Source of the DNA: Prevotellaceae bacterium
GTDB taxonomy: Bacteria > Bacteroidota > Bacteroidia > Bacteroidales > UBA932
Direction: 5' to 3'
Assembly: GCA_031257455.1 (NCBI GenBank)
Contig: JAIROQ010000029.1
Location: 1 to 6,260, forward strand
Length of the DNA: 6,260 nucleotides
A program made the translations under genes and the position numbers. Below are positions 5,896-6,260 of the stretch, piece after piece. The notes under the pieces are model-generated. The model was not told where the DNA came from. It saw only the letters and a list, made by a program, of their open reading frames with translations, and made no database searches. Numbering within the stretch: position 1 is the first letter of the stretch; every line of letters begins with the position of its first letter.

Positions 5896-6121
5896 GCCCC
5901 GAAGGGGCGCAACATGAATAACCCCGTGCGAAGCGCGGGGTACGAAATGCCCCCCTGCCTTTCGCGCGGGATACTGCCTGTGCCAAGCGGTAAACCTGTG
6001 CGCCGCGCGAGTACTGGAGGGTTCATCGTGCATCCCCGGGCTGCGTTCCGCGGAGCCTGTCCCGAGCGTAGCGTGGGGGCTGCACTTGCCCGGGGCTATT
6101 ATAGTGTCGCCCCTTCGGGGC
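5896..6121. mobile_element. MITE- or REPIN-like element with about 40-bp inverted ends
   Basis: The left end (5896-5936, plus strand) and the right end (6121-6082, minus strand) are imperfect copies of one sequence. Both start with GCCCCGAAGGGGCG. Over the first 34 aligned bases 27 are identical, and with one gap the match continues through GC-AAG-GC. Each end begins with its own small hairpin, GCCCC-GAA-GGGGC (5896-5908) and GCCCC-TTC-GGGGC (6109-6121). Inside are further palindromes: 5922-5940 (CCCCGTGC-GAA-GCGCGGGG), TCGCGCGG/CCGCGCGA (5962-5969, 6003-6010), TCCGCGGA (6047-6054) and CCCCGGGC/GCCCGGGG (6034-6041, 6088-6095). No transposase gene is present and no clear target duplication flanks it. 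Two REP sequences facing each other, moved by a transposase encoded elsewhere, would explain it, but mobility is inference. Confidence 0.6.
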
Positions 6122-6197
6122 TTGGAGAATTACGAATTAGGAATCATTCGTGTTGCGTTTAAATTAATTGAATAATAATAAGTTATAATTTGTCTCT

Positions 6198-6226
6198 TTG
6201 ACATTTTTGTAATTAGATTTTATAAT
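6198..6226 (+). promoter_or_regulatory. consensus sigma70-type promoter, TTGACA-N17-TATAAT
   Basis: TTGACA (6198-6203) and TATAAT (6221-6226) are both exact, with the ideal 17-bp spacing, in an AT-rich region. Transcription would start near 6233 and run rightward out of the window. AGGAG, a Shine-Dalgarno-like word, follows at 6239-6243, but no start codon lies at a suitable distance inside the window. This is the classical form for most bacteria, not the TTTG/TAnnTTTG form of Bacteroidota seen elsewhere here. It may drive a gene beyond the right edge, or be a chance match in AT-rich DNA. Confidence 0.45.
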
Positions 6227-6260
6227 AAGTTGATTTATAGGAGTTTTATCTAGTAGGGAT

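Larger units (their letters stand above)
5831..6260. other. gene-free stretch with palindromic repeats and AT-rich end
   Basis: No convincing gene is present in these 430 bases. Frames that stay open across 5836-6162 are built from GC-rich palindromes and carry no recognisable domain. The stretch divides in two. Positions 5841-6121 are GC-rich and full of inverted repeats, listed separately. Positions 6122-6260 are strongly AT-rich and contain an isolated sigma70-type promoter sequence. No tRNA-like cloverleaf was seen. Confidence 0.7.

Noticed and set aside
5881..6125. TTGG on both sides of the inverted-repeat element as a target-site duplication
   Set aside because: The two copies are at different distances from the element ends, and four bases are too few to be convincing.
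5881..6162. A 93-codon forward open frame across the palindromic region, and minus-strand frames at 5703-6026 and 5836-6033
   Set aside because: They translate inverted repeats and, for one, part of the DoxX-like gene and its promoter. The products show no recognisable domain and are rich in Arg, Gly and Pro, as expected from GC-rich repeats.
6181..6192. A second TATAAT at 6184-6189 as another promoter
   Set aside because: The nearest TTGA-like word is only 10 bp upstream, and the AT-rich context makes a lone TATAAT unremarkable.

Overview
The window reads as a piece of a Bacteroidota chromosome, most likely order Bacteroidales. Three things suggest this. Upstream of several genes lie matches to the -7 box TAnnTTTG used by the primary sigma factor of that phylum. 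Start codons are preceded by A/T-rich leaders rather than Shine-Dalgarno sites. The gene content (an ApbE lipoprotein, a DoxX/MauE protein of the BT_3928 type, a MATE transporter) matches close homologues I recognise from Bacteroidales. No species can be named from the sequence.

Layout, left to right. Positions 1-223 hold no confident gene. They contain the end of a 42-bp tandem repeat array with hairpins, two very short tandem arrays, and the apbE promoter region. Positions 224-1201 (+) encode a lipoprotein FAD:protein FMN transferase (ApbE). It converges on a MATE-family efflux transporter (1281-2699, -) across an AT-rich spacer of repeated AAAGATTT/AAAGATTG words. Further right, all genes are on the minus strand: a small lipoprotein with a cysteine-rich duplicated tail (2797-3351), murB (3488-4501), and a DoxX/MauE-type membrane protein with a large extracytoplasmic domain (4511-5779). 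The last two are 9 bp apart and are probably one transcript. The lipoprotein and the MATE gene each have their own promoter-like box, with a clear terminator between them.

Positions 5780-6260 hold no convincing gene. From left to right this stretch contains the promoter region of the DoxX-like gene, a perfect 10-bp GC-rich hairpin, a 226-bp segment bounded by imperfect inverted repeats of about 40 bp (MITE- or REPIN-like), and an AT-rich end. That end contains an exact TTGACA-N17-TATAAT sequence, which is the wrong promoter style for this phylum.

The genes do not form one pathway. murB makes UDP-MurNAc for peptidoglycan, apbE attaches FMN to extracytoplasmic flavoproteins, the MATE protein exports an unknown compound, and the two other envelope proteins have no established function. 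Four of the five act at or across the cell envelope. No complete new system is evident. The unusual material is in the non-coding parts: the covarying 42-bp hairpin array at the left edge, the inverted-repeat element, and the out-of-place sigma70-type promoter at the right edge. The left array and the promoter region run up to the window ends, so their wider context cannot be seen.
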